In this document: piece after piece, positions 12,301 through 21,482 of the stretch
Position numbering within the stretch: position 1 is the first letter of the stretch
How the letters are laid out: each line of letters starts with the position of its first letter
From: Trichopria drosophilae
Taxonomy: Eukaryota > Arthropoda > Insecta > Hymenoptera > Diapriidae
Reading direction: 5' to 3'
Length of the DNA stretch: 64,000 nt
Assembly (NCBI GenBank): GCA_030407085.1
Contig: CM059582.1
Coordinates: 206,180,001-206,244,000, forward strand
Program-made: the position numbers and the translations under genes
The notes under the pieces: generated by a model
Database searches by the model: none
What the model was told of the DNA's origin: nothing
What the model saw: the letters and a program-made list of their open reading frames with translations, nothing else

Positions 12301-13736
12301 CTGTGAATAACTTACGAACCTCAAATTACAGATCCATGAATTATACTTCTAATTAGTAGTATTTCGGAATAATTATGAACAGAATGAATTCGATATCCGA
12401 TTCGATTCCACGATAGATATCTCAAAAATTTACGCCTATTATTATTTAATAGGCGAACCATAACATAGAGAAGGCATGACTAGAGTTCTAATAAGCTCAA
12501 AATCGTTTGAGGATTTTTGAACAACCGAGTAACATTACGCAAAAACCTAAGTTTCTAACTGCCTTGTTTCCTGGTACAATGAGATGTTGTCTAAAATCTA
12601 AATTCTTATTAACCCCTTCGTTGGCACAGAAAATTCTACAAAAAGTGTCCAGAATGGCAGGAATTTTTTTTATTGCCATTTCGACTCCAACCCGCACTGA
12701 AGGGTATTCGAGGTCGCTGATTACGAATTTGAACTAAAAATTTGCAAATTCAAAATGGCGAATCCAATATGGTGGCCGAAAACGAAAAAAATTACTTGAT
12801 TGCGTTCGAAATAGCGGATCCAATCTTACGAAAATTACAAAATGCACTTGATTGAGATAAAACTCTTTACTCTGGGTTTTCAAGGTCACTGCAAAATTCC
12901 AAAACTATCGAGTAACTTTTTTCATTTTTGGCCGCCATATTGCATCCGCCATTTTGAATTTTTAAATTTTGACTTCAGATTCGGATTCAGCGACCCCAAA
13001 AACCCCCAAGTTAGACTTTTTATTGCGTCAATGCCAACGAAAGGGTTAAAAATGATCCCAAGGTCCGACAAATAATCTGCCGAAGCAAATTTAAGGACAT
13101 CAAACAATCGCATACAATTTTGTATAAAAACGGTTATGAAAAGAATCATTTTGAAATATTTTACATGGTAATATTATCATCAGGAGGAAAACTACATATC
13201 GCTGTAAAAATCCAATGAGAGTAGTAATATTTCATTTAAGAAGTTTATAAAGGTAAAAGGGAAATTTACATCAAACTGTGTAAAATTACTACGTTTAGCG
13301 TAGGTTTTTTTCCTATGTTCAGCGAGGTAATTTTCATTACGATTTTGTTGACTGAAAAAATCTTTTGCAGTCGCAGAAAAAGATCATCTTAAAATAATAT
13401 GAAATACAAGTAAACGTCTCAAAATGGGTGTTCTAAATTTCAGGTTAAAAATAACCTTTCATTATTTTATGAAATACTATTGAATCCTAACTTGACGATG
13501 TGAAAACTGATAAAAAATGACAATACTGTTATTTTCTATTTACAGGTTTCTACTATAATTAACTAAAAATGCAAGTCACAAGTTTAACATATTTATACAA
13601 CAAAATAAAGAAAAATAAAAGGTTATGTCACAGAAAATAATTGGAGTCGATGTACTTACTTTACCAACAATTCCAGAAATATTAAATTCGAACAGCATCC
13701 TAGAAATACGCAAAAAACGGCGAGTGTTGGTCCCAT
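3317..13736 (-). CDS. Efr: Nucleotide-sugar transporter, SLC35B4/Efr type (five exons)
   Basis: Exons in transcription order: 13660-13736, 4526-4742, 4141-4455, 3661-3812, 3317-3563. Together they give 1008 nt, 335 residues plus stop, close to the roughly 330 usual for SLC35B4. Seen: start MGPTLAVFCVFLGCCSNLIF; exon 2 reads EDPGGGNLFTFSQF and ends in NFNIPMPLHMIFRA; exon 3 contains GIYQEILFGRYG; exon 4 joins as FYTHLLPLPFF; exon 5 carries TECASLTVTLVTTLRKF. All joins keep frame and use GT..AG. The protein is built of many hydrophobic helices and ends in KKVD, a dilysine KKxx-type signal. Family knowledge: SLC35B4 moves UDP-xylose and UDP-GlcNAc, and the Drosophila homologue Efr acts in the ER in GDP-fucose transport and Notch O-fucosylation. 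The symbol is by family similarity; ER residence is inferred from KKVD. Intron 1 is 8.9 kb and crowded with repeats. Confidence 0.92.
3866..4116. mobile_element. MITE with CAGTA-type TIRs and TA target site
   Basis: Left end TA-CAATAGAACCCCGCTGGAT and right end ATCCAGCGGGGTTTTACTG-TA are inverted copies flanked by TA. It is non-coding and sits in an intron of the SLC35B4-type gene. The CAGTA ends and TA duplication point to the Tc1/mariner-pogo superfamily. Confidence 0.75.
5151..5330. repeat. Fragment of the CCCAGYRAACGAAAA repeat family
   Basis: It begins CCCAGCGAACGAAAATGG and carries repeated 'aatccctttcg / atcccattctatccc' phrases, like copies near 24866, 27528, 27937 and 41154. The boundary to the right is uncertain. 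Confidence 0.4.
6355..7745. mobile_element. Element nested in the right arm of the 5340-7817 foldback
   Basis: It starts GACAGAAGTGGGCCACAC and ends GGTGGCCCACTTCTATCC, an inverted terminal match. It interrupts an arm that otherwise runs 'aacatccatagagtag...ctagtagtagag' opposite the left arm at about 5395-5415. Further GTGGGCCAC/GTGGCCCAC copies lie at 7027 and about 7340-7380. The exact ends and target duplication are uncertain. Confidence 0.5.
6500..6838. repeat. Dispersed repeat, near-identical to 11814-12155
   Basis: Both copies open 'cagYcctatatttttttc' and run almost base for base through 'ggataagacagtcttcag' to 'ttcggataaatatgag'. This copy is bracketed by two direct repeats of about 113 bp (6363-6475 and 6842-6957), each starting GTGGGCCACACTTTGG. 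Confidence 0.75.
8283..8480 (+). other. Probable 3' tail of a LINE
   Basis: The stretch ends 'gttgatctcaataaataaat', a simple AATAAA-type tail typical of insect non-LTR retrotransposon 3' ends. Little upstream coding sequence is recognisable. Confidence 0.35.
9120..9480 (-). pseudogene. LINE reverse transcriptase C-terminal remnant
   Basis: The minus strand reads, with breaks, phrases such as FIRTTGSFADWKT and PSLMYGSTVWSPF, the region just after the RT thumb in jockey/RTE-like non-LTR elements (usual form: ...RPxLEYGSxVWxP). It is 5'-truncated with stops, so a dead copy inside intron 1 of the SLC35B4-type gene. Clade is not assigned. Confidence 0.55.
9485..9600. repeat. 115-bp direct repeat, copy 1 (copy 2 at 10555-10668)
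   Basis: 'taattagtaaatttctcgac...cacgtttcattctttat' occurs at both places with about one difference. Sequence around 9740-9782 plus 10310-10350 is also inverted at 10668-10750, so a palindrome arm was split by the MITE at 9783-10307. Confidence 0.75.
9783..10307. mobile_element. CAGTGGC-type MITE with TA target site, interrupted
   Basis: TA-CAGTGGCTCTCCCCTTATTT at the left and AAATAAGGGGAGGGCCACTG-TA at the right (given to within the visible match) form the TIRs. Non-coding. It hosts a second element at 9914-10156. Related partial copies lie at 21196-21480 and 32954-33176. Confidence 0.8.
9914..10156. mobile_element. MITE nested inside a MITE
   Basis: TA-CAGTAGTCCACCCCTTAAG at the left and GGGAGGACTACTG-TA at the right, inserted in the 9783-10307 element. 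Removing it restores the host copy as seen at 21196-21480. It contains an AAGATGGCGGC motif at 9951-9961. Confidence 0.75.
10555..10668. repeat. 115-bp direct repeat, copy 2
   Basis: Near-identical to 9485-9600; see that entry for the relation to the split palindrome. Confidence 0.75.
11030..11350 (-). pseudogene. LINE 3' end: ORF2 C-terminus and AATAAA tail
   Basis: The minus strand reads RLRRVWNALLFNLREE then TLATFKAICKKLIF, the last segment of many insect non-LTR ORF2 proteins (form: VWNxLPxxxRxxxSxxxFKxxLxxxLF). It is followed by a GGCATTTACGCCCG stretch and an AATAAATAAATAATTAA tail. Only the last 80 or so codons are present. Located in intron 1 of the SLC35B4-type gene. Confidence 0.6.
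11814..12255. repeat. Dispersed repeat (second copy of the 6500-6838 family)
   Basis: Matches 6500-6838 over about 340 bp, then continues about 100 bp with 'ggatagaaat' and 'tccattcctatccg' phrases in inverted order, which look like the true end of the element. The internal GGATAGAA/TTCTATCC palindromic style relates it to the CCCAGYRAACGAAAA family. Confidence 0.65.
12609..13049. mobile_element. TTAA-flanked foldback element, 441 bp
   Basis: TTAA-CCCCTTCGTTGGCA at the left and TGCCAACGAAAGGG-TTAA at the right. The two arms meet near 12830 and both carry the 'caaaatggcg / gccattttga' motif. Reading frames on both strands here are products of the palindrome. Confidence 0.8.
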
Positions 13737-13739
13737 TTT

Positions 13740-14410
13740 TGTAAGAATGATTTAAAACTTGCACAACTATAACCTAAACACGACTTATCACTTCATCACT
13801 GGACGGAAAACCTAATCACATGCTGGAATTCTTGAAGTACTATTTATCTCATTGGATAAAGAACAAGCCTGCTTTGTCATGTAGCAATTAAATTCAAAGG
13901 AAACATTAAAAACTGAACGTTAGAATATTATCAGCACAATTTGCACAATCACTACTGATATTTATGTGTATACAATATATTCATTTGTGTCCTTCTGAAA
14001 ATTCTTTTTTTCAGATAACATTTATTTTTACCAGAATTTATTTTTTCAATTTGTAAATAACTATGTTAGGAGGGGAGATTCCGGGAATTGTAAATGATTT
14101 TTTTTAATAAAAGAAAAGAGTCCAACACAGGCTACTACTTATTTTGTAGGCCAAAGCCGTATTTTTTCGGTTTTTAAAATATAAATGACTTTATTGGATG
14201 GTGCATGCATTTTTCTTCTGTTTTTTTTTGCGACCGGATTATGCAATTTACTAATCTTAGGACATTTTCTTATTATGAATTATGACCGACGGTGGATTAC
14301 CGAATTAATATTGTTTTTGCCAATGTGTACGTATAGATGGGCATGTGCATGTTTGAAAATACAATCACGAACTGAATTATCAAGATCCCTTACTTATCAA
14401 CTATCCGTCA
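13740..14410. other. No gene seen; upstream flank of the SLC35B4-type gene
   Basis: AT-rich sequence containing the probable promoter and 5' UTR of the minus-strand transporter gene. I cannot place a TATA box or an initiator with confidence. Confidence 0.3.
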
Positions 14411-14786
14411 GGGGTTCTAAAGTGATCCGCCGGTAAAGCAGGGAATTTCACAAAAAATGTAAATAAAAGATGACTAACAAACATTTTTAAAATTCAGGCT
14501 ATGTAAGGGCAACTCTAAGTACTATAAACAGTTTTCTAGAAAATACCAAAGATATTAATTGAGAACTGAGAACATCTATAGTAGTTAAAATTGCCCTTAC
14601 AGAGCCCGAATTTCGAAAAATCGTTTTAGTCACTTTTTATTTACGGTTTTTAGTGAAAATTCCAAACTTATCGGTTGAGCACTTTATTTTTTACCTTATC
14701 CGTTGACAAGAATCGATTCAGTCATTTTTTAATTACGGTTTCTAGTGAAAATTCCTACCTTTTCGGCCGAGGACTTTAGAACCCCC
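14411..14786. mobile_element. GGGGGTTCTAAAGTG-type foldback element
   Basis: Left end GGGGTTCTAAAGTGATCCGC, right end GACTTTAGAACCCCC followed by TTAA (14787-14790). The middle pairs through 'gtaagggcaa' (about 14504) and 'ttgcccttac' (about 14592). Same family as the cluster at 49425-50681. TTAA with G-run ends fits a Kolobok-like non-autonomous element; that class is inference. Confidence 0.6.
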
Positions 14787-15878
14787 TTAATGATCAAGCC
14801 AAAATAAGTACAAGTATTTGAAAATATAATTTAGTTTCGGTTTATCCAATTTGAGTATTTCTGTTTAGAAATTTATGTTATCAACCGAGTGGGGATTGGA
14901 ATTTTTCAAGAATACAAAACACAATAGATGACTCTGCGATCGCTTTACGCATCGTCTCTGTTTTAACGACAGGATAATCAACCCGACTCCAGGGTCGCTT
15001 TCGACCCAGAGAAAATTCAAATTGTACTTTATAAATTGCACAACTGTAAGCATTTAAGCGACAGGACATATTTGTCCCAGGTAGTGGGAGGAAAATGCTT
15101 TAAAATAGCCGTCAAATCTAAGGGTTAACCCATTAACGCTCAGACGGATTTTCAGTATCAGTTTGAACATCGATAATTTGTATATAAATGCCTTTAGAAA
15201 AATTTGAGCTCCACTGTTTCTAACGTAAAGTTGTATGCTCTTTCAGAATCTTTTAATAAAATTTCGATAAAATGAACCGCAAAAGTTATGCACGTTTCTC
15301 TGTTAAAAAAAACATGGTTTTTTACATTTTGTTTTTCATTAAAACATCACTTTCACCTCGAAATTACGTTGGGAAACATATCTAAGTTGAAAATATCGCG
15401 TCCATGGACCTCCAGGATTAAAATGTACCATATCAGAATTCATAATTGAAGATGGCAGTTTTTCAAATGGCGCCAAGAAGCTCAAAATTCTTTTTAAAAC
15501 TTAACCATTTTTTTCTTAAAAACAATAGACTTTAGAGAAAAATTTCTAAGAATAACAATGCTTAGGAATGAGTCAAAGAATTCTCTCAAATTTTATCAGC
15601 ATGCAACAACACACTGCTTAATTTTTCAAAAATTCGAAAAATCGAAGATTTAATCCTGGGGATCCAGGATATTTTCAACTCAGATATGTTCCCAACGCTA
15701 TTTCGAGGTGAAAGTGATGTTTTTATGAAAAATAAAATCTAAAAAACCATGTTTTTTAACAGAAAAACGTGTATAACTTTTTGCGATTCACTTTATCAAA
15801 ATTTTATTGAAAGATTCTAAAACAGCATATAATTTTACGTTAGAAACAATGCAGCTCAAATTTTTCTGAAGGTATGTA

Positions 15879-16647
15879 CAGTAAAACCCCGTTTATCCGA
15901 GGTAATATGGGGAAGGGGTTCCTCGTATAAGCGAAAACTCGGATAACACGGAAGATAAATAACATTCGTAAATTTTCAGTATTTTTTATATTTTAAACAA
16001 ATATAGTAACATTTAAATATGAAAATTAAATGAACATTGAATAATCTTTGGGCCATAGCATTTCTATTATTAAATATAACTTATTATTAACGCGGCTGAA
16101 GAAAATGTTTAATAGAGGCCTGTTTCAACCTGCACATTCATTTTTTAGCTGCAATATCTCGCCATCGTTTCATTAATTAAAGGTCGCTTGCAGTGCTTTC
16201 AGGCTGTTCCTCAATATATTTAAGAGCTAACTCAAGAGCACTTAATCCCACCTCATGGCTAACTTGCGAAGTTTGTACTGTTTCATTGTCATCTGTATCA
16301 TCTTCGTTTTCTTTTTCGGAATTCACAAGATGACCTATTTCGTCTTCAGTGAGTTCCTGTTCACAACTATCACCATGAATCCATTCTTCAGTATTGTTTC
16401 TGTCGACGTCTTCGCAACCAGGGATTTGTTGAATAATACTGTGTAGATCTACCTCATCTGCAACTTCATCGTGTTGATTTTCAGAAGGCAGGATTTTTGC
16501 CCATGACCTCTCCAGCGTTGACCTTTGAATAACGTCCCAAGCTTGAGCTATCCAGTAAATGACGCTTTTCATATTTATCGTAAGCAATCTGCCTCGGATA
16601 ACGCGGAAGCTCGGTTAATCGGACGTCGGATAACCGGGGTTTTACTG
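15879..16647. mobile_element. Pogo/Tigger-like DNA transposon, internally deleted
   Basis: TIRs CAGTAAAACCCCGTTTATCC and GGATAACCGGGGTTTTACTG, each flanked by TA (15877-15878 and 16648-16649). The 769-bp element keeps only the 3' part of a transposase gene. It sits in an arm of the 15125-16710 palindrome. Confidence 0.85.
16177..16587 (-). pseudogene. C-terminal fragment of a pogo/Tigger transposase
   Basis: The minus frame reads IYWIAQAWDVIQRSTLERSW then KILPSE, the conserved tail that follows the DDE domain in Tigger/jerky-type transposases, and continues with an acidic stretch (TDDNE). The helix-turn-helix and the DDE catalytic aspartates are absent, so the fragment cannot encode an active transposase. 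Confidence 0.75.
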
Positions 16648-16849
16648 TATATACAAATTATCGATGTTCAAACTAATGCTGAAAATTCGCCCGTCTGAGC
16701 GTTAATGGATCAGATTCCATTTTCGCAAATTAATTTAATTTTCAAATTTCAAATTTTATAGGTATTCCGCATGCGAAACACAATTTACGAAAAAGGTGGG
16801 TAATTCCCGGAGTCAATTTTTGGGCATAATCCGAAGGCAGACCCACATA

Positions 16850-17785
16850 GAAGTAACATCTCCAGAATATCCCCAGAATTTCACAAACATTACAATTGAA
16901 TATTGCAATAACGACATCTCTAGAATATTCTCAAAATGTCTGAAACAAAATGTTGCAAATACTGGCATTATACAAAAGGCGTATTACATGCGAAGCCGAT
17001 ACACGGCATGCTATGAGAGACATGTTTGTTATCTACTGAATAGAAGTGTAAATATAATGCTATGTGATAGATCCCACATGATATTCACAGAGTATTCTCA
17101 GTATATACACGGTATATCATGCTCGATATACTGAGGATATTCGAAATAAATGTTGCGGTATTCTGAGAATATACATAGTATATAATTCATACATTTTCGA
17201 TAATCAAATACAAAATATCCTTGCTTCTGTCCGATTATATTTGTAATTTATGTTTTGGCTAACCACAAAATTATAGTTAAAAATCGATTTATCCTTAACA
17301 AAATATATAAAACATTTCATCCCTTGAGAATATGAGGTTTATACAAAACGTACACGTTCAGATTGGGACTCGTTAAGTTTATTCACTTCGAAGTTTTTTG
17401 CAACACTTCCATAATTTTATTTATTAATAACAGTTTTCTTTATTCGCATTTTAATTCTTTATAGCCATCTTTGTCGTGGTAGTAGACCATCAGACTTTCT
17501 GACAGGCATCGATGTACTTGTCTGTCTCACGATGGTCGATTCTTATATATACGCACCGGACTCGGCTGTTACCACTTGCGAGAAAGGTGCTAATGCGTCT
17601 CATGTCATATTCTGTTTTTGATATTCTGAGAATATATACAGGATATATAGCTGCGTTCGTACTTAACGTGTATGTGTAGGAAATTCAGGATGACTTTGGG
17701 ATATACGGCTAATGCATGAATTTCGAAATAAATATAATATTCCTTTTTGGATATTCTGAGAATCTATATAGGATATATGAACTTT
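16850..17785. repeat. AT-rich tract with recurring GATATTCTGAGAATATA motif
   Basis: Near-palindromic 'gaatattctcaga / gatattctgagaatatata' units recur at about 16873, 16921, 17090-17170, 17618-17650 and 17749-17785, often followed by 'aggatatat'. Similar units occur at 23190-23460. No reading frame here looks coding. Confidence 0.5.
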
Positions 17786-19385
17786 TCGTGCTAACCAAAC
17801 GAAAACGCAGCTCTAATACGGACGTCGACTCTTTATCTTCGCCGCCATTATTAAGAGCCGGAAAAGAATTGGAAGAAACCGAGTCACAAATAGATTCTCC
17901 AATATTTGCAACTATGGCTTATTCGGACGAGGGCCTTAAAAAACTGCAGGAGACTCTTCAAGCCTCTATAGAGCGAGGCTCTCGAAACCTTTTTTAAGAC
18001 AGAAATAGGGTCTTGCAAAAACTTGATGTCCGAGATACGGGCGGAATTTTCGTTGCGTATTACGGCTCTGGAACAAACGGTGGAAAAACAAGATTCCACT
18101 CTCAAACAATTGGCCGAAAAAGTGGAACGTCAGGAGAGGCTTCTTAAAAGGAAAAATGTTATTTTTACTAGGCTACCTCTCAGCGATCACTCTCTTAACC
18201 CTTTTTTGCCTGAAATTAGAAAAGCAGGTACATCAACTCCAGCACAGTTTCTGGAGTGAAAATAATTTTTTTTTAATTTTCGAAATATACCTTTCCTACT
18301 ATTTTCAAGTGTGCTCTATCGATTCCCGTCGAGAAAATGACGAAATAATGATTATTTATGCAAAAATTTTGCAAAATAAAATAAAAAATCCATGATTTTT
18401 AGGTCATGTTTTTCATTTTTTCCGATTTTCTCCCCCAAAAGGGGCACAATCAATGAAACGCATACGTAAAAAGTGATCTCGATTGTTGAAGATAAATAAT
18501 TACTGGTAGAATATTTTTTAGAAGCAATGGCCGCGGAACTAAACAAATTTATTCAAAATTATTAATTCCTTGAAATAGAGATCTTGGAAACTTTTTTTGA
18601 GTTTTATAATGATGATATAAATATTGACTGGTTATGCACGAACGTGTATAATATTCGTAATTATCGAACACATATTTTCAAGTTTGAAACAGATTCATGC
18701 AATAACGTTGCATATGAGCGATGCGATTTACATACGGTGGCCATTACGGATCCGCCATTTTGAATTTATCAACTCAAAATTATTATAATCTTCGTACATA
18801 ACCAGCCAATATTTATATCATCACTATAAAACTAAAAATAAGTTTCCAAGATCTCTATTCCAAGGAATTAATAATTTTGAATAAATTTGTTTCGTTCCGC
18901 GGCCATTTTGAATCGGCCATTGCTTCTAAAAAATAATCTACCAGTATATTATTTATCTTCAACAATCGGGATCACTTTTTACGTATGCGTTTCATTGATT
19001 GTGCCCCGTTTTGGGGAAGAAAATCGGAAAAAATGAAAAAAATGACCTAAAAATCATGGATTTTTTATTTTATTTTGCAAAATGTTTGCATAAATAGTCA
19101 TTATTTCGTCATTTTCTCGACGGGAATCGATAGAGCACACTTGAAAATAGTAGGAAAGGTATATTTCGAAAATTAAAAAAAATTATTTTCACTCCAGAAA
19201 CTGTGCTGGAGTTGATGTACCTGCTTTTCTGATTTCAGGCAAAAAAGGGTTAAGGAGGAGCTGAATAGTTTTTTTATCCGCAAATTTCAGCTGCAAAATG
19301 CTATCTCGTCCGTAAAAATTCTTCGCAAGGAACCGTTTACACTCCTGTTGGAGCTAAGGGGAGGAGGAAGCCGGAATTTAGCCTC
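17785..19385 (+). pseudogene. LINE ORF1 remnant split by a foldback element
   Basis: From about 17785 the + strand encodes a basic start (KRKRSSNTD), an SDEGLKKLQETLQ segment, then, after a frameshift near 17995, a heptad-rich segment (RITALEQTVEKQDSTLKQLA, then ERQERLLKRKNVIFTRLP). A coiled coil followed by 'RRxNVIFxGLP' is the usual layout of non-LTR ORF1 proteins. The frame resumes at 19254 with KEELNSFFIRKFQLQNA. The foldback at 18195-19253 interrupts it. No ORF2 is attached. Confidence 0.6.
18195..19253. mobile_element. TTAA-flanked palindrome inserted in a LINE ORF1
   Basis: TTAA-CCCTTTTTTGCCTGAAAT at the left, ATTTCAGGCAAAAAAGGG-TTAA at the right. The arms are nearly complete inverted copies of about 510 bp, meeting near 18750. 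Both TTAAs (18195-18198, 19250-19253) are a clean target duplication. Confidence 0.85.
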
Positions 19386-19768
19386 TTGATATTGCAAACT
19401 TACATATTTATAAATATTGTAATTTGGTACAAATTTCCTTCCAAAATTATTGTATTCAGCTAAAAATTAAAAAAAAACTTTTTCGCGTTTCAGAAGCTGT
19501 ATTTTTTAAAATATAAGATTAACAAATCCATACGAGAGATTATTTATAATCATAAAAAATATACGCAAAAATTTTTTTGTTGAAATTTTGCTTCTAATGA
19601 GAGTCTCACTTGATTCTCATGAGAATCCTGTTTCAATTTCTCATGAGAAAAGTTCTCATATGATTCTCAAGAGAATCCTATCTAAATTTTTCGCAGGGAT
19701 TACTATATATAAATTTATAAACTAAGTGTAAGATAATAGAAATATAACATAACATCAACTGAATGAAT

Positions 19769-20320
19769 TAACCCTTTGCGTCACAGTGGGTCTCTCAGAG
19801 ACTCACCTTTCATTCGCTACTTTTTTTACATTTAAAAATCAGTTTCTTATGTTTTTTACGTTGTGATTTATTTTCTACATAGCCAAGGCATTAATTGATT
19901 GAATGAAAGATATCACACATATTAAAATACTATAGTTTAATTAGTTATAAACAAAAATATACCATAAAATAACCATTTTTCTTTTTTAAATCGTTTGTGG
20001 CAATAATTCTGTACAAACATTTACGGGAAACTTATTATTTATACGTTTTTAAGGTCCCTGTATACGAATCTGATGTCGGTTTTCAAAAATTCAAAATGAC
20101 GGGTCCAATATAGCGGACAAAAAATTGAAAATCCACTGAATGCCCTTGAAAAAAAGCTATTCGGGGGTTTACAAGGTCACTGAATACGAAAATGAAAATA
20201 GATTTTGAGGATTCGAAAACCCTCGAGTAACATTTTTCAAGCGAATACAGTAGACTTTCAATTTTTGTCTGCCATTTTGAATTTCTGAAATCTGACATCA
20301 GATTCGTATTTAGTGACCAT
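19769..20320. repeat. Partial TTAA foldback
   Basis: TTAA-CCCTTTGCGTCACAGTGG opens as in the other foldbacks, and both 'aaaatgacgggtccaatatagcgg' style (20093) and 'gccattttgaatttct' (20272) are present. No matching right terminus was found, so it is truncated. Confidence 0.45.
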
Positions 20321-20473
20321 GCGCATTTCTACAACTCTGCTACAACTTGTACAACTGTATGTCGGCGGAGTAGGGGAAAAATGTCTTCTCCTCACTAGGC
20401 AAATATTGGGAGGATCCGAAAAGGACACATAAGACGGACGAGGCAAATATGGGGGGGGGGGTGGAGCACTGTA

Positions 20474-20792
20474 CAGTAGAACCCCCTTTTAACGCCACCT
20501 CCGTTTATCGACATACTCTTTTCTACGACACTAGTGACACCCCTTTTAACGACATACGAGCGATTCCCGTCATCCCCACCACGTCTAAATGCTTCCCCTC
20601 ACCAGATGGCGCATGTATACGTGTATAGCCCGCGAAACAACCGCATTGGTCGAGTCACGTGTGACGTCACTTTAGCATGCTTGTCGATGGGTTTCGGTGG
20701 GGGAACGCACTTTTCTAGCTGGCATATCTATAAACGGGAGCTTAAGGGGAAGTCGTGGAACCGACCCATGTCGTAAAAAGGGGGTTCTACTG
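20474..20792. mobile_element. CAGTAGAACCCCC MITE with TA target site
   Basis: TIRs CAGTAGAACCCCCTTTTAAC and AAAAAGGGGGTTCTACTG, flanked by TA. It is 319 bp and non-coding. It includes a CACCAGATGGCGC stretch near 20597. A second copy in the opposite sense is at 33927-34898. Confidence 0.85.
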
Positions 20793-21195
20793 TATACACA
20801 AATGTTTCTTTTTATTAAATTGCGCGAGAGAAAGTTCGCACCGATTAACGCAAGCGTTTCGATGAGACGAGTGAGTCAACCGAGTCTATACTAAACTTAT
20901 AACTCAAGATACGCAGACACCTTGCGGCTTAATAACAAACTATGCATAATCGTGTTTAAATGTGCAGTATTGTGAGATAAACTGCTGTTAAAGTTAAGTT
21001 CAATGAATCGACTAATTCGAGAACTATATATGTCAAATCGATAAGTTAAATTGAGTGTGTGCCTCCTTCCTTGTTGAATGAGTATGTGTGTATTCTTTAG
21101 TTTGTGAGTCCACTGCTTTATCGAAACACAAACAGCATACATCTCCTTCATGTTTGAATGCCATGGTTTTTGCGCGGTGGTCCATTAACCTGACA

Positions 21196-21482
21196 CAGTG
21201 GCCCTCCCCTTATTTTAACTTTTCGAGTCAAGGAAAATGGCGGCTTCTTCCCTTATTTTACCGTTTCCCCTCATCCTTACCACTGGCAGTATGAGAGAAT
21301 AAAAACAGAGAGAGGAAATATAGTGGCGTCTTTCTTCACCTATATGCGCAAGCGCAAACAGCAATCACTCTTTTGAACACTTTCAAATGGCGAATGGTGG
21401 GGGAACTCACGAGGGGAAGAAGTTAACATAAGGGACGAAAGAAAGTTAAAATAAAGGACGCAGTTAAAATAAGAGGAGGGCT
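21196..21482. mobile_element. CAGTGGC MITE, right end truncated
   Basis: It starts CAGTGGCCCTCCCCTTATTT and follows the 9783-10307 element without its nested insert. It stops at GAGGAGGGC where ACTGTA should follow, immediately against the DIRS-like fragment. Confidence 0.7.

Larger units (their letters stand above)
15125..16710. mobile_element. TTAA-type foldback, split by a pogo-like element
   Basis: Left end TTAA-CCCATTAACGCTCAGACG. The right end reads CGTCTGAGCGTTAATGG then ATCA, where TTAA would be expected, so the right target site is degraded. Arms 15129-15877 and 16650-16706 pair across the insertion at 15879-16647. The interior has an imperfect hairpin centred near 15540. Confidence 0.65.

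Noticed and set aside
12842..13149. Opposed 75-77 codon frames
   Set aside because: Lie wholly or partly in the 12609-13049 foldback arm; no coding signal.
16796..17134. 112-codon + strand frame
   Set aside because: Composed of the GATATTCT repeat tract; no family features.
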